A stretch of DNA of 64,000 nt from Acetobacter lovaniensis (GTDB lineage Bacteria > Pseudomonadota > Alphaproteobacteria > Acetobacterales > Acetobacteraceae), in the NCBI RefSeq assembly GCF_014207635.1, contig NZ_JACHIE010000001.1, forward strand, positions 62,001 through 126,000, in the 5' to 3' direction. This document shows, piece by piece, positions 14,280-24,817 of the stretch. The notes beneath the pieces were generated by a model that did no database searches, was not told the origin of the DNA, and worked only from the letters and a program-made list of their open reading frames with translations. Position 1 is the first letter of the stretch; every line of letters starts with the position of its first letter. Position numbers and translations under genes: made by a program.

Positions 14280-14401
14280 CCTTATTGCTGCCCCACAACG
14301 GTTATGTCTGGTCAAGCGGCACACCTCCGCTTATGGTGCCGCCCCAAGATGTGCTGCAATCAGCATAAACCATTTATGATGAGCTGTGGATCCATAGGGT
14401 C

Positions 14402-16318
14402 ATGATTTCCTACCTGCGCCGAGTACTTGTTGAATCGTGGCTGGGCCGCGTTGTTGCCATTGTTATTTTTCTGGCCTTTGTCGGCTGGGGTATTGGCGAC
14501 GTTATTGGCTTCATGAGCGAAGAGACGGATGTGGTGGCCCGGGTTGGCCAGCACCGCATACCCACGCGTGACCTGGCCATGGCCCTGCGCTCTGAAATGC
14601 CGACAATCACCCAGCAGATGGGGGTCAAGGACCCTTCTGCCCTGTCTCCCATCATGCAGGGGCAGATTGCGCGCCAGATTTTGCAACGCCTGATTGCACA
14701 GGCCGAACTGCTTGAGGCCGCTCGCCAGCTTAAAATCATTGTGCCGGATTCCGCTATCAGGGAGGAAGTGTTTTCCCTCCCTTACTTCAAAGGGCCTACT
14801 GGCCAGTTTGACCGCGCCGTGTTCAACCAGCGCCTGAGTGCACAGGGGTTAAGCGAACAGCAGGTGCTGGACATGATCCGCGATGACCTGACCGTACGTA
14901 CCCTGCTGCAACCCTTGGCGCAGGGGAGCCGCGTCTCCAACACCCTGCTCAAGACTCTGGTCGATTACGGCGCAACCACACGCTTGGTGGACCTGATCAG
15001 CATTCCTGTTGCTGCCCAGCCGGTCCCTCCTGCGCCGGATACAGCAACCTTGCAGCGCTATTATGCGAACCATCTGTGGCTGTTCGGCACTCCGGAATTG
15101 CGGCATGCACGCATTGTGGTCCTGTCCCCCCAGACCGTGGCGGATACGATTACAGTAGATGATACGCAGCTCAAGCGCGCGTATGATGCGCAAAGCAGCC
15201 ACTACAACGTGCCAGAAACCCGCGATATTCAGCTCATCACAGCCACATCCGAAGCTGACGCCCAGAACATTGCCAACGCATGGAAGCTCAAGGGGAGCTG
15301 GCAGGCTGCGCAAGGCGCCATCAAAGGTGCCGCATCGGTGGAAATGCCGGGCGCTCGCCCCACGACCATTCCCTCTGACGTGCTCAAGCAGGCTCTGTTT
15401 CAGGCACCGCAAGGGCAGGTTACGGGGCCTGTGAAAACCGAAATGGGTTGGTCTGTTTTCCGCGTGACCAAAATCCTGCCCGCGCACAGTACCTCCTTTG
15501 CAGATGCCCGGCAGGAAATTTTGCAGCAGTACCGGACCGCGGCTGCACCTTCGGTTGTGACCGAACGCCGCCGGCAGTTGCAGGACGCCATTGCTGGTAA
15601 AGGGCTGGATGCTATTCCGGATACGATTGGTGCTGCTGCCATTTCCGGCTCACTGGACGCGCAGGGCAATACGGCTGAAAAACAGCCCGCTCCGATTCCG
15701 GCTTCGGGCAAACTGCGTGATGCCATTGTGCATCAGATCTTTACCCAGAAAGCCGGAGATCCGCCTAATCTGCTCGAAGGCCCGGATAATAGCTGGTTTG
15801 CGGTTGAGGTTGATTCCATAACACCCGCCACCCCCCGGTCGTTTGAGCAGGCAAAGGGCGACGTGCTGGCTGCCTGGCAGGCCGATACCCGCCACCATAC
15901 GGCAGACCAGCAGGCAACATCCCTGTTTCTGGCAGCCCGCCAGAAGGGAAGCATTGCGGGCCAGACTGCCTCTGGCATTCAGATTACCCGTGATATTCCG
16001 TTTTCTCTGGCCAACCCCGGCAAGGCCCTACCGCCCGAAGTTGCCAGCTACATCCCCCGCATGAAGGCCGGGCAGGCAGTTATGGCTGAAAATGCGGATA
16101 CTTTTTTTGTCGCTGTGGTGACCAAGGTTTTTGTACCCAATCCTCCGGCACCCATTGATGTTCTGCAAAAGCTGAAAAATAACCTGACCCAAGCCTATGG
16201 TGATGATCTGGCGGCCAGCTATGTGCAGGACCTTAACAAGCGTCTGCCCCCGCACATTAACAACGCCGCCATTCAGGCAGCTCTGGCCGCCGCCGGATTT
16301 GGAGGACCAGTCCAGTGA
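14402..16318 (+). CDS. ppiD: Periplasmic folding chaperone, SurA_N / PPIase domain protein (PpiD-type)
   Basis: Membrane-anchored periplasmic chaperone of the peptidyl-prolyl isomerase family that acts on newly exported proteins at the Sec translocon. The 638-residue protein has an N-terminal signal-anchor helix (about 17-37, VVAIVIFLAFVGWGIGDVIG), a SurA_N-like helical region to about residue 215, and a divergent parvulin segment around 270-360 containing the TGPVKTEMGWSVFRV motif; a helical C-terminal part follows. It starts the plus-strand operon with trpEGDC, an order seen in other Alphaproteobacteria, and its stop overlaps the trpE start by 4 bases (GTGA). Catalytic isomerase activity is uncertain, as in other PpiD proteins. 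Confidence 0.88.
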   Translation: MISYLRRVLVESWLGRVVAIVIFLAFVGWGIGDVIGFMSEETDVVARVGQHRIPTRDLAMALRSEMPTITQQMGVKDPSALSPIMQGQIARQILQRLIAQAELLEAARQLKIIVPDSAIREEVFSLPYFKGPTGQFDRAVFNQRLSAQGLSEQQVLDMIRDDLTVRTLLQPLAQGSRVSNTLLKTLVDYGATTRLVDLISIPVAAQPVPPAPDTATLQRYYANHLWLFGTPELRHARIVVLSPQTVADTITVDDTQLKRAYDAQSSHYNVPETRDIQLITATSEADAQNIANAWKLKGSWQAAQGAIKGAASVEMPGARPTTIPSDVLKQALFQAPQGQVTGPVKTEMGWSVFRVTKILPAHSTSFADARQEILQQYRTAAAPSVVTERRRQLQDAIAGKGLDAIPDTIGAAAISGSLDAQGNTAEKQPAPIPASGKLRDAIVHQIFTQKAGDPPNLLEGPDNSWFAVEVDSITPATPRSFEQAKGDVLAAWQADTRHHTADQQATSLFLAARQKGSIAGQTASGIQITRDIPFSLANPGKALPPEVASYIPRMKAGQAVMAENADTFFVAVVTKVFVPNPPAPIDVLQKLKNNLTQAYGDDLAASYVQDLNKRLPPHINNAAIQAALAAAGFGGPVQ

Positions 16319-17865
16319 ATCCGGGCATGAAGGCGCATACGGCAGCGTCCCCCAGCAAACAGGACTGTCTTGCGGCATGGGAAGCGGGCAGGGGCTCCAT
16401 TATTTACTCTGTGGAACCTGCTGACCTACTGACCCCGGTTTCCGCCTACATGCGGCTGGCACATCTGGAAGGTGGCACAGGGCAATATACCCTGCTGCTG
16501 GAAAGTGTGGAAGGCGGCACAACCCGCGGGCGCTACTCCGTTATTGCCCTGCGGCCCGATCTGGTATGGACCTGCCATAACGGCAAGGTCAGCACCAGCA
16601 CATGCCACAATGGCCTGCCCACAAAAGCCGTACCAGAAGACGAAGGTACCGCGCCACTGGCCAGCCTGCGTGCCCTTATCCACGCGTCCCGCATGGACCT
16701 CCCGCCCGAACTTCCTCCCATGATTGGCGGCCTGTTCGGGTATCTGGGGTACGACATGGTGCGCCAGATGGAACACCTGCCAGACGCACCACCAGACGAC
16801 CTGAACCTGCCAGAATCCATTCTGATGCGTCCGGGCCTTTTTGCTGTTTTTGATACGGTAACGGACGAGCTTATTCTGGCGGCTCCCGTCCGCCCCAATG
16901 CGACCGAAACAGCGCCAGAAGCATGGGAGCGCGCACAGGCATTGCTCCAACGCGCCAGAGACTGCCTGAGCGGGGCACTTCCCCCGGCAGACATTCCTGC
17001 GAATGTGCCAGCCTTTGCCGAACCCACGTCCACGTTCACACATCAGGATTTCTGCGCCGCCATCACCCGTATTCAGGACTATATTGCTGCGGGCGATGCA
17101 TTTCAGGTTGTGCCAAGCCAGCGCTTTTCAACAGCTTTTGCGCTGCCGTCACTCTCCCTCTACCGTGCGCTCAGGCGCATAAATCCGGCTCCTTTCCTGT
17201 TCCATCTGGATTTTGGGGACTTCTCGCTGGTCGGGTCATCCCCCGAAATTCTTGTACGGCTCAGGGACGGTAAAATGACCGTGCGGCCTTTGGCGGGAAC
17301 ACGCCCACGCGGCAAAACCGCGGCTGAGGACCTCGCACTTGAACAGGATCTTCTGGCCGACCAGAAGGAAATCGCCGAGCATCTGATGCTGATTGATCTG
17401 GGCCGGAATGATGTCGGGCGCGTATGCTCCCCCGGCTCCGTGAAGGTCACGGAACAGTTCGTGATCGAGCGGTTCAGCCACGTCATGCATATTTCTTCCA
17501 ATGTGGAGGGCACACTCAAGCCTGATCTGGAAGCGCTGGACGCCTTGGTTGCGGCTTTTCCCGCAGGAACCCTGACCGGCGCCCCCAAAATCCGCGCCAT
17601 GGAAATTATTGACGAGGTCGAACGGACCCGCCGCGCCACCTATGCCGGTTGCATAGGTTATTTTGGTGCTGGGGGGGATATGGACACCTGCATTGGCCTG
17701 CGCATGGCCGTTGTCAAAGACGGTTCCATGCACGTGCAGGCAGGCTGCGGGGTTGTGGCGGATAGTGTGCCGGAATCAGAGTATGAGGAAACCCAGCACA
17801 AAGCCCGCGCCGTATTCCGCGCAGCCGAGGAAGCCTTGATAATGGCGCGGACAGGCCGCGGGTAA
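16315..17865 (+). CDS. trpE: Anthranilate synthase component I
   Basis: Converts chorismate to anthranilate with ammonia from TrpG, the first committed step of tryptophan synthesis. The 516-residue protein has the N-terminal regulatory domain with the tryptophan-site region LLLESVEGG, and chorismate-binding motifs [60 protein letters not shown] and the C-terminal [16 protein letters not shown]. The GTG start overlaps the ppiD stop by 4 bases, so no independent leader or attenuator precedes it. Confidence 0.97.
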   Translation: MNPGMKAHTAASPSKQDCLAAWEAGRGSIIYSVEPADLLTPVSAYMRLAHLEGGTGQYTLLLESVEGGTTRGRYSVIALRPDLVWTCHNGKVSTSTCHNGLPTKAVPEDEGTAPLASLRALIHASRMDLPPELPPMIGGLFGYLGYDMVRQMEHLPDAPPDDLNLPESILMRPGLFAVFDTVTDELILAAPVRPNATETAPEAWERAQALLQRARDCLSGALPPADIPANVPAFAEPTSTFTHQDFCAAITRIQDYIAAGDAFQVVPSQRFSTAFALPSLSLYRALRRINPAPFLFHLDFGDFSLVGSSPEILVRLRDGKMTVRPLAGTRPRGKTAAEDLALEQDLLADQKEIAEHLMLIDLGRNDVGRVCSPGSVKVTEQFVIERFSHVMHISSNVEGTLKPDLEALDALVAAFPAGTLTGAPKIRAMEIIDEVERTRRATYAGCIGYFGAGGDMDTCIGLRMAVVKDGSMHVQAGCGVVADSVPESEYEETQHKARAVFRAAEEALIMARTGRG

Positions 17866-17923
17866 ACCGCGCCTTTCCGACACGTCATTTGACCCGTGCG
17901 CACGAAAAGGTCATCATTCCGCC

Positions 17924-18520
17924 ATGATCCTACTGATCGACAATTATGACAGCTTTACCTTCAACCTGGTCCACTATCTGGGCGAACTGGGTGAGGAGTG
18001 CGACGTCCGCCGGAACGATACGCTCAGCGTAGCAGAAGCCATGGCCCTTGCCCCGGACGCCATTGTTCTGTCCCCCGGCCCCTGCTCCCCGAACGAGGCA
18101 GGGATCTGCTGTGACCTGATCGCCGCAGCCGCAGGCAAGGTGCCCGTTTTTGGCGTCTGCCTTGGTCACCAGTCCATCGGGCAGGTATTTGGGGCACAGG
18201 TTGTGCGCTCTCCAACCCCCATGCACGGCAAAATCAGCCCTGTTTTCCATAATGGGACGGATGTTTTTGAAGGGCTCCCCAGCCCGTTCAATGCGACCCG
18301 TTACCACAGCCTGACCCTTGAACCTTCCAGCATCCCAGATGACTTGGAAGTTACGGCATGGACAGCCGATGGCGTGGTTATGGGCGTGCGGCACAAACTG
18401 CACCCCATCTCGGGCGTACAGTTCCACCCCGAGAGCATTGCATCGGAACACGGGCACGATCTGCTCCGCAATTTTCTGACCCACGCACGGGCATGGACTG
18501 CGAGCCTGCTCCATGCCTGA
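17924..18520 (+). CDS. trpG: Anthranilate synthase component II (glutamine amidotransferase)
   Basis: Releases ammonia from glutamine for TrpE. The 198-residue class I amidotransferase begins [15 protein letters not shown] and has the oxyanion strand [11 protein letters not shown], the nucleophile Cys in [10 protein letters not shown] and the His-Glu pair in QFHPESI. The same family supplies PabA for folate synthesis and the protein may serve both routes, but its position between trpE and trpD favours tryptophan. Its 3' end overlaps trpD by 8 bases. Confidence 0.95.
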   Translation: MILLIDNYDSFTFNLVHYLGELGEECDVRRNDTLSVAEAMALAPDAIVLSPGPCSPNEAGICCDLIAAAAGKVPVFGVCLGHQSIGQVFGAQVVRSPTPMHGKISPVFHNGTDVFEGLPSPFNATRYHSLTLEPSSIPDDLEVTAWTADGVVMGVRHKLHPISGVQFHPESIASEHGHDLLRNFLTHARAWTASLLHA

Positions 18521-19643
18521 GCCCGCCACTACGATTGGCAGCACGGACGACCCGGCTTTTTTTTCCGGGATTCTGCAGGCTCTTGCACAGCGCAAAAACC
18601 TGAGTGTCGCACAGGCGGAAGCCGCATTTGGCAGTATTATGGATGGCAACGTTCCACCCGAACGGATTGCCGCCTTTTTAATGGCACTGCGCGTGCGCGG
18701 GGAAACGCAGGATGAACTGCTTGGCGCTGTAACCGCCCTGCGGCAACGAATGTACCCCGTCCCCAACGCCCCCGACAACACGATTGATGTCTGTGGCACG
18801 GGGGGAGATAATTACGGCACGCTGAATGTCTCCACCGCCGTAGCCTTTGTGCTGGCAGCCCTTGGTGTACCCGTCGCCAAGCATGGAAACAGAGCCATTT
18901 CCTCTCTTGCCGGAGCGTCCGACGTGCTGGCGGCCCTGTGTGTGCCATTGTCCTCCAATGCAGAGGTTCTTGCCGAACAGCTTGTGCGCCACCACGTGGT
19001 CTTTATGGCAGCCCCCCACCACCACCCCGCCATGCGGCATGCGGCGGGTGCCAGAAAAGTGCTGGCGCTGCCCACGCTGTTCAATCTGGTTGGTCCCATG
19101 GTTAATCCTGCTGGTGTCAAACGCCAGCTTATGGGGGTTTTTTCCACCCAGTGGCTCCAGCCCGTTACGGAAGTGCTGGCCCGTCTGGGGTCGGAATGCG
19201 TGTGGACGGTCTGCGGCCAGCCGCAGGACGGGCAGGGCGGTATAGACGAAGTCACACTGGCAGGCCCCACACAGGCTGTAGCGCTTGAAAACGGACAGAT
19301 TCAGTCCCACCTGATTGAACCGGACATGGCGGGGCTGCCTTACGCCCCCGTATCCGCCATTAAAGGGGGCGATGCCCAGCATAACGCACAGGCGCTGGAA
19401 GCGCTCCTGCGTGGCGCACACGGGGCATACCGTGATACTGTCTTGTTGAACGCGGCATTTGCGCTGCATGTTGCCGGTCAACAGACTGTCCTGCACAATG
19501 GCCGGATTGACCCGGCCCGCCTCAGGAATAATGTGGCAACCGCCGCATGCTCACTCGACAACGGCACTGCCCTTGCGGTGCTTAATGGTTTACGTGCATC
19601 CCGTTCGGATGCACACGCCGGAGACATGACAGGACAATCATGA
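18513..19643 (+). CDS. trpD: Anthranilate phosphoribosyltransferase
   Basis: Transfers the phosphoribosyl group of PRPP to anthranilate. The 376-residue protein has the glycine-rich PRPP loop [16 protein letters not shown], the [15 protein letters not shown] motif, the anthranilate-site HHHPAMRHA and the [12 protein letters not shown] segment. It starts inside the end of trpG (8-base overlap) and its stop overlaps trpC by 4 bases (ATGA). It is some 30 residues longer at the N-terminus than many relatives; the next in-frame ATG lies within the conserved helical domain, so the long form is kept. Confidence 0.96.
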   Translation: MPEPATTIGSTDDPAFFSGILQALAQRKNLSVAQAEAAFGSIMDGNVPPERIAAFLMALRVRGETQDELLGAVTALRQRMYPVPNAPDNTIDVCGTGGDNYGTLNVSTAVAFVLAALGVPVAKHGNRAISSLAGASDVLAALCVPLSSNAEVLAEQLVRHHVVFMAAPHHHPAMRHAAGARKVLALPTLFNLVGPMVNPAGVKRQLMGVFSTQWLQPVTEVLARLGSECVWTVCGQPQDGQGGIDEVTLAGPTQAVALENGQIQSHLIEPDMAGLPYAPVSAIKGGDAQHNAQALEALLRGAHGAYRDTVLLNAAFALHVAGQQTVLHNGRIDPARLRNNVATAACSLDNGTALAVLNGLRASRSDAHAGDMTGQS

Positions 19644-20506
19644 ACGATACATCCTCCACGTCCACTGTAGCTTCCGCTGCCGTCACACCTGACTGCAAAG
19701 TAGATGAACTGCCGGATGTTCTGGCCCGCATCTGTGCGCGGACACGGCTGGAAGTGGAACATCGCTCCACGCTGCACCCCTTAAAGGAAGTTGTGGCCAA
19801 AGCGCAGGAAACCAAGGAAGCACCACGGGGCTTCGGTCGTGCGCTCAAGGAAAAAGCCGCCGACCGCGCCGTGGGCCTGATTGCCGAGATCAAGAAGGCG
19901 TCTCCCTCTGCCGGTATCTTGCAGGAAGAGTATGACCCCGCACGGATCGCCCTTGCGTACGAACAGGCGGGAGCGGCCTGCATTTCCGTGCTGACGGAAA
20001 GTTCATGCTTCCACGGCGCAAACGAGGATCTGGCAACGGCCCGGGCCGCCTGCGCGCTGCCCGTCCTGCGCAAGGACTTTATTCTCGACCCGTGGCAGGT
20101 TTACGAAAGCCGGATGATCGGTGCTGACTGCATCTTGCTGATCATGTCCATTCTGACAGACGAAATGGCTCTGGAACTGGTTGATCACGCCAAGGGTCTG
20201 GACATGGACGTTCTGGTGGAAGTGCATGACGAGGACGAACTGAACCGCGCACTGGCGCTGGACACGTTTCTGATCGGTATTAACAACCGTAACCTCAAAA
20301 CCCTGACAACAGACATCAACACCACCAGCCTGCTGGCCCCTCTGGTGCCGCCTGACCGGATTATCATCTCCGAAAGCGGCATTAAAACACACGAGGAAAT
20401 TGCCCAGCTTGCCGCCATTGGTGTCACGGGCTTTCTGGTGGGTGAAACCCTGCTCCGCCAGCCAGACCCCGGAGCTGCTGCACGCGCATTGCTCGGACTG
20501 AAGTAA
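19640..20506 (+). CDS. trpC: Indole-3-glycerol phosphate synthase
   Basis: Closes the indole ring in tryptophan synthesis from carboxyphenylamino-deoxyribulose phosphate. The 288-residue TIM barrel has the catalytic Lys in [13 protein letters not shown], the [10 protein letters not shown] strand, [15 protein letters not shown] with its catalytic Lys, [10 protein letters not shown] and the phosphate-binding [11 protein letters not shown]. It overlaps trpD by 4 bases and is followed after 2 bases by moaC. trpF, trpB and trpA are not in this window, so the pathway is split between loci. Confidence 0.97.
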   Translation: MNDTSSTSTVASAAVTPDCKVDELPDVLARICARTRLEVEHRSTLHPLKEVVAKAQETKEAPRGFGRALKEKAADRAVGLIAEIKKASPSAGILQEEYDPARIALAYEQAGAACISVLTESSCFHGANEDLATARAACALPVLRKDFILDPWQVYESRMIGADCILLIMSILTDEMALELVDHAKGLDMDVLVEVHDEDELNRALALDTFLIGINNRNLKTLTTDINTTSLLAPLVPPDRIIISESGIKTHEEIAQLAAIGVTGFLVGETLLRQPDPGAAARALLGLK

Positions 20507-20508
20507 CG

Positions 20509-20985
20509 GTGCGCGAACAGCCCCTGACCCATCTGGATTCATCCGGGCATGCCCGGATGGTGGATGTATCCGACAAGGACGAGACCTTCCGCAGGGCTGT
20601 TGCGGCGGCGGAAGTGCATATGCAGCGCCATACGCTGGATCTGATCGTCTCGGGTTCCATGCCCAAGGGGGATGTGCTGGCAACAGCCCGGATTGCGGGG
20701 ATTATGGCCGCCAAAAAAACGGCTGATGTCATCCCCCTGTGCCACCCGCTGCGCCTGACATCTGTCACGCTTGATCTTGTCGCCACAGATGACAAAATCG
20801 AGATCACCGCTTCTGTTACAACAAAAGACGCAACCGGAGTGGAAATGGAGGCGTTGACTGCGGTGTCTGTCGCGGCTCTCACACTTTATGACATGTGCAA
20901 GGCTGTTGACCGTGGCATGCGCATCGACAATATCCGGCTACGGCACAAAAGCGGTGGCAGGTCAGGAGAATATAACGCCAGATAA
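20509..20985 (+). CDS. moaC: Cyclic pyranopterin monophosphate synthase
   Basis: Second enzyme of molybdenum cofactor synthesis; forms cyclic pyranopterin monophosphate. The 158-residue protein has the family motifs [46 protein letters not shown] and CKAVDRGM, with the catalytic Lys of the last segment present. The GTG start lies 2 bases after the trpC stop, so it shares the tryptophan transcript, an arrangement seen in other Alphaproteobacteria. Confidence 0.95.
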   Translation: MREQPLTHLDSSGHARMVDVSDKDETFRRAVAAAEVHMQRHTLDLIVSGSMPKGDVLATARIAGIMAAKKTADVIPLCHPLRLTSVTLDLVATDDKIEITASVTTKDATGVEMEALTAVSVAALTLYDMCKAVDRGMRIDNIRLRHKSGGRSGEYNAR

Positions 20986-21005
20986 GCAAGGTGCCCTGAT
21001 CAGAC

Positions 21006-21039
21006 AGCATTTTTTATGCAAAAAACACGATAAAATGCT
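21006..21039 (+). other. Stem-loop after moaC
   Basis: AGCATTTT (21006-21013) and AAAATGCT (21032-21039) form an 8-base stem with an 18-base A-rich loop shortly after the moaC stop and upstream of pdhA. It lacks a T-run on the 3' side, so termination by this hairpin is uncertain. Confidence 0.35.
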
Positions 21040-21118
21040 CGAACCGCCCAGTAGTCCCCTGGCTGCCAAGACATTACGTTTGTGACGCATTTACCTATGT
21101 ATCGTAGAGGGTCCATAC

Positions 21119-22129
21119 ATGGAAACAACATCTGAGCTGATCGGCGCAGTCGGTGGCAACGGCCCATCGCTGACCCGAGAACAGTTTTTAACAGCTTATC
21201 ATGACATGCTGCTGATCCGCCGATTTGAAGAGAAAGCCGGGCAGCTTTACGGCATGGGGCTGATCGGGGGCTTCTGCCACCTTTACATCGGACAGGAAGC
21301 GGTTGTAGTCGGCATACAGATGTGCCTGAAGGATGGGGACAAGCTGATCACCTCCTACCGCGACCATGGGCAGATGCTTGTCGCAGGCATGAGCCCACGG
21401 GGCGTTATGGCTGAACTGACAGGCCGCGCCACGGGCTACTCGCATGGCAAGGGCGGTTCCATGCACATGTTCTCACGCGAGAAGAACTTTTATGGCGGAC
21501 ATGGCATTGTTGGCGCTCAGGTAGCCCTTGGCATTGGTCTGGCCTTCGCCAACAAATATCGCGGTACGGATGAAGTGTCTGTCGCCTATTTTGGGGATGG
21601 CGCAGCCGGGCAGGGGCAGGTTTACGAAAGCTTCAATCTGGCCGCCCTGCACAAGCTGCCCTGTATTTTTGTCATCGAGAACAACAAATACGGCATGGGC
21701 ACTGCAATCGAGCGGGCTTCGGCTTCCCACAATCTGTACAAAAATGGCGAGCCCTGGGGCATTCCCGGTATGCAGGTGGACGGTATGGATGTTGCCGCCG
21801 TGCATGACGCCGCCACTCAGGCCGTGGCACACTGCCGCGCGGGCAAAGGCCCTTACATTCTGGAAATGATGACCTATCGCTACCGTGGTCACTCCATGTC
21901 CGACCCGGCCAAATACCGTACGCGTGAGGAAGTTGATCAGGTGCGCAAGACGCGTGACCCGATTGAACACGTCAAGCATATCCTGCTGGACGCCGGGGTT
22001 GAGGACGCCACACTCAAAGCCATGGAAGCCGAAATTAAAACCGTCGTGAACGACGCAGCCGAATTCGCGCAGACCAGCCCGGAACCGGATCCTTCTGAAC
22101 TTTATACGGACGTTGTGCTGGAGGCCTGA
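21119..22129 (+). CDS. pdhA: Pyruvate dehydrogenase E1 component, alpha subunit
   Basis: With PdhB decarboxylates pyruvate on thiamine diphosphate and passes the acetyl group to lipoyl-E2. The 336-residue protein has [25 protein letters not shown], the TPP-binding [15 protein letters not shown] with [10 protein letters not shown], and the phosphorylation-loop-like [15 protein letters not shown]. It is the first gene of pdhA-pdhB-pdhC-lpdA-lipA and follows a 133-base gap that should hold the promoter; GAGGGT precedes the start. Confidence 0.97.
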   Translation: METTSELIGAVGGNGPSLTREQFLTAYHDMLLIRRFEEKAGQLYGMGLIGGFCHLYIGQEAVVVGIQMCLKDGDKLITSYRDHGQMLVAGMSPRGVMAELTGRATGYSHGKGGSMHMFSREKNFYGGHGIVGAQVALGIGLAFANKYRGTDEVSVAYFGDGAAGQGQVYESFNLAALHKLPCIFVIENNKYGMGTAIERASASHNLYKNGEPWGIPGMQVDGMDVAAVHDAATQAVAHCRAGKGPYILEMMTYRYRGHSMSDPAKYRTREEVDQVRKTRDPIEHVKHILLDAGVEDATLKAMEAEIKTVVNDAAEFAQTSPEPDPSELYTDVVLEA

Positions 22130-22136
22130 GCAGATT

Positions 22137-22370
22137 ATGGCGACTCAAATTTTAATGCCCGCCCTTTCCCCCACCATGACCGAAGGCAAGATTGCCCGCT
22201 GGCTGAAAAAGGAAGGGGACACCATTACCGCTGGCGACGTTCTGGCCGAGATCGAAACCGACAAGGCCACAATGGAAATTGAAGCCATTGAAGACGGTAT
22301 TCTTGGCCGTGTGCTGATTGGCGAAGGAGTTGAAGGCGTTGCCGTCAACTCCCCCATAGCCATTGTGGTT
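22137..22370 (+). repeat. Lipoyl-domain repeat, copy 1 (in pdhB)
   Basis: The first about 230 bases of pdhB closely match the first about 230 bases of pdhC (23516-23749). The longest shared exact block covers the codons around ETDKATME, starting near 22242 and near 23620, and is over 30 bases long. It reflects domain duplication or gene conversion. Confidence 0.85.
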
Positions 22371-23504
22371 GAAGATGGTGAGGCCGTACCCGAAGCCGGT
22401 GCCGCGAGCAATGCACCCACCACCAGTGCTCCCACACCAGCACCGGCAGCCAGCACGGCTCCGCCCACACCCGCAACCGCGTCCGCCACGCCCTTGGGCA
22501 CGACCGAACCGGAGCAGGACTGGGGTGAAACGCAGGAGATCACCGTGCGTGAAGCCCTGCGTGACGCCATGGCGGCAGAACTGCGCCGCGATGAAGACGT
22601 GTTCCTGCTCGGTGAGGAAGTCGCCGAGTATCAGGGTGCTTACAAAATCTCGCAGGGCCTGTTGCAGGAATTTGGTGACAAGCGTGTGCTGGACATGCCC
22701 ATTACCGAGCATGGTTTTACCGGCATGGCAGTTGGCGCGGCCCTGACCGGGCTTAAACCTGTTGTCGAGTTCATGACCATGAACTTCGCCATGCAGGCCA
22801 TTGACCACATTATCAACTCTGCGGCCAAAACGCTGTATATGTCCGGCGGGCAGATGGGGTGCCCCATTGTGTTCCGTGGCCCTAACGGTGCTGCCGCACG
22901 CGTGGGTGCCCAGCATTCGCAGTGTTATGCAAGCTGGTACGGCCATGTGCCGGGGCTTAAAGTTGTTGCCCCGTGGTCCGCAGCCGATGCCAAGGGGCTG
23001 CTGCGCGCTGCTATCCGCGACCCGAACCCGGTGATCGTGCTGGAAAATGAGATTCTTTACGGGCAGAAGTTCCCTTGTCCGATTGATGAAGATTTCATTC
23101 TACCCATTGGCAAGGCAAAGATCGAACGGGCTGGCACCGATGTCACCATTGTTGCTTTTTCCATTGCCGTAGGCACAGCGCTGGATGCAGCGGCTGAACT
23201 TGCCAGGCAGGGGATTGAGGCCGAAGTGATCAACCTGCGGAGCATTCGCCCGCTGGATACAGCCACAATTGTCAACAGCGTTAAAAAGACCAGCCGCCTT
23301 GTAACGGTGGAAGAAGGCTGGCCCTTTGCTGGCATTGGCTCCGAAGTTGCCATGCAGGTTATAGAGCATGCCTTTGACTGGCTGGATGCTCCCCCCGTGC
23401 GTGTTGCTGGTGAAGATGTGCCCATGCCGTTTGCAGCCAATCTGGAAAAACTGGCTCTGCCACAGTCTGAGCACGTGGTTAAAGCCGTGCGTAGCCTGAT
23501 CTGA
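22137..23504 (+). CDS. pdhB: Pyruvate dehydrogenase E1 component, beta subunit, with N-terminal lipoyl domain
   Basis: Beta chain of heterotetrameric E1. I start at ATG 22137 ([14 protein letters not shown], 455 residues), as the few codons upstream in frame overlap pdhA. Residues 1-80 are a complete lipoyl domain with the lipoylation Lys in ETDKATME; an Ala/Pro/Thr-rich linker (about 85-130) follows, then the E1-beta body with [44 protein letters not shown] and [17 protein letters not shown] lipoyl domain on E1-beta is known in several Alphaproteobacteria. The domain is strikingly close to that of pdhC at both protein and DNA level. Confidence 0.97.
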   Translation: MATQILMPALSPTMTEGKIARWLKKEGDTITAGDVLAEIETDKATMEIEAIEDGILGRVLIGEGVEGVAVNSPIAIVVEDGEAVPEAGAASNAPTTSAPTPAPAASTAPPTPATASATPLGTTEPEQDWGETQEITVREALRDAMAAELRRDEDVFLLGEEVAEYQGAYKISQGLLQEFGDKRVLDMPITEHGFTGMAVGAALTGLKPVVEFMTMNFAMQAIDHIINSAAKTLYMSGGQMGCPIVFRGPNGAAARVGAQHSQCYASWYGHVPGLKVVAPWSAADAKGLLRAAIRDPNPVIVLENEILYGQKFPCPIDEDFILPIGKAKIERAGTDVTIVAFSIAVGTALDAAAELARQGIEAEVINLRSIRPLDTATIVNSVKKTSRLVTVEEGWPFAGIGSEVAMQVIEHAFDWLDAPPVRVAGEDVPMPFAANLEKLALPQSEHVVKAVRSLI

Positions 23505-23515
23505 GGTGATGAAAG

Positions 23516-23749
23516 ATGGCAATTGAAATTCTGATGCCCGCCCTCTCTCCCACCATGACAGAGGGCAAGATTGCCCGCTGGCTGAAAAAAGAGGGCGATA
23601 CGGTTAGCAATGGCGATGTTCTGGCCGAGATCGAAACCGACAAGGCCACAATGGAAGTAGAAGCCATTGAAGATGGTATTTTTGGCCGCATCCTTGTTCC
23701 CGAAGGGACCGAGGGTGTTGCGGTCAATACGCCCATCGCCATTATGGTG
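23516..23749 (+). repeat. Lipoyl-domain repeat, copy 2 (in pdhC)
   Basis: Direct repeat partner of 22137-22370, in the same orientation about 1.38 kb downstream. Differences are mostly at third codon positions, with a few amino acid changes. Confidence 0.85.
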
Positions 23750-24787
23750 GAAGAAGGGGAGGCTGTGCCGGACTCTGCCGCACCGTCTTCCACCAGCGCA
23801 GCACCTGCACCGGCACCCGCGCAGGCAGGTGCTGTAGCACCATCCGACGCCGCCGCCAGTGCACCTGTTGCCCCGGCGGCTGCATCACAGGCCTCGCACA
23901 CCGCTAGTCGCATTGTTGCCTCCCCGCTGGCGCGCCGCATTGCGGCTGCAAAAAAGGTGGATCTGTCCACCATCAAGGGAACCGGGCCTAACGGTCGCAT
24001 TGTCAAACGCGATGTGGAAACTGCCGCCTCGCAGCCAGTAGCGGCTGCTCCCAGACCCAGCCCGCAGGCCAATGCGCCTCTTTCCACGGGCACAAGCCGT
24101 ACGGTGCCGCACACCACCATGCGCAAGGTGATTGCCCGCCGGTTGAGTGAATCCAAGGCGACCATTCCGCACTTCTATGTTTCCATGGATGTGGAGCTTG
24201 ATGCACTTATGGCATTACGCTCACAGCTCAATGCTCTGTCCCATGATGAAGGGCAGGATGCATTCAAGCTGTCGGTTAATGACATGCTGATCAAGGCGGC
24301 GGCTCTTGCCCTCAAGCAGGTGCCCGAAGTCAACGCCTCCTTTACGGAAGACGCCATGATTTTGCATGAAGATGCAGATATTTCGGTGGCCGTTTCCCTT
24401 GATGATGGGCTGATCACCCCCATTGTGCGGGCTGCTGACCGCAAAAGCCTCAAACAGATCAGTCAGGAGGCCAAATCTCTGGTTTCCCGCGCCAGAGCAG
24501 GCAAGCTGAAGCCGGAAGAGTTTCAGGGCGGTACGTTCTCCATTTCCAATATGGGAATGTTCGGCGTCAAGGAATTCGCAGCTATTGTGAACCCCCCGCA
24601 GGCCGCCATTCTGGCCATTGCCGCTGGCAAAAGGCAGCCTGTTGTGAGTGGTGACGAGATTAAAGTGGCGACAGTCATGACTGTAACACTCTCGGTCGAT
24701 CACCGTGCAGTGGATGGGGCCATGGCAGCCAAATGGCTCTCGGCCTTCCGTAGCATTGTGCAGGCACCTCTGGCTCTTGTTCTGTAA
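23516..24787 (+). CDS. pdhC: Dihydrolipoamide acetyltransferase (E2 of pyruvate dehydrogenase)
   Basis: Core of the pyruvate dehydrogenase complex; transfers acetyl from lipoamide to CoA. The 423-residue protein has one N-terminal lipoyl domain (Lys in ETDKATME), an Ala/Pro linker, a peripheral-subunit-binding domain near residues 138-172 ([20 protein letters not shown], then [13 protein letters not shown]), a second linker, and the catalytic domain with [28 protein letters not shown] and the active-site [11 protein letters not shown] (His and Asp). It lies 11 bases after pdhB. Confidence 0.97.
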   Translation: MAIEILMPALSPTMTEGKIARWLKKEGDTVSNGDVLAEIETDKATMEVEAIEDGIFGRILVPEGTEGVAVNTPIAIMVEEGEAVPDSAAPSSTSAAPAPAPAQAGAVAPSDAAASAPVAPAAASQASHTASRIVASPLARRIAAAKKVDLSTIKGTGPNGRIVKRDVETAASQPVAAAPRPSPQANAPLSTGTSRTVPHTTMRKVIARRLSESKATIPHFYVSMDVELDALMALRSQLNALSHDEGQDAFKLSVNDMLIKAAALALKQVPEVNASFTEDAMILHEDADISVAVSLDDGLITPIVRAADRKSLKQISQEAKSLVSRARAGKLKPEEFQGGTFSISNMGMFGVKEFAAIVNPPQAAILAIAAGKRQPVVSGDEIKVATVMTVTLSVDHRAVDGAMAAKWLSAFRSIVQAPLALVL

Positions 24788-24817
24788 CGCAGCCTTTTGC
24801 GGGAGAAATTTGGCATC

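Noticed and set aside
21070..21118. Promoter directly in front of pdhA
   Set aside because: The best -10-like word lies so close to the start codon that the message would lack room for the ribosome site.
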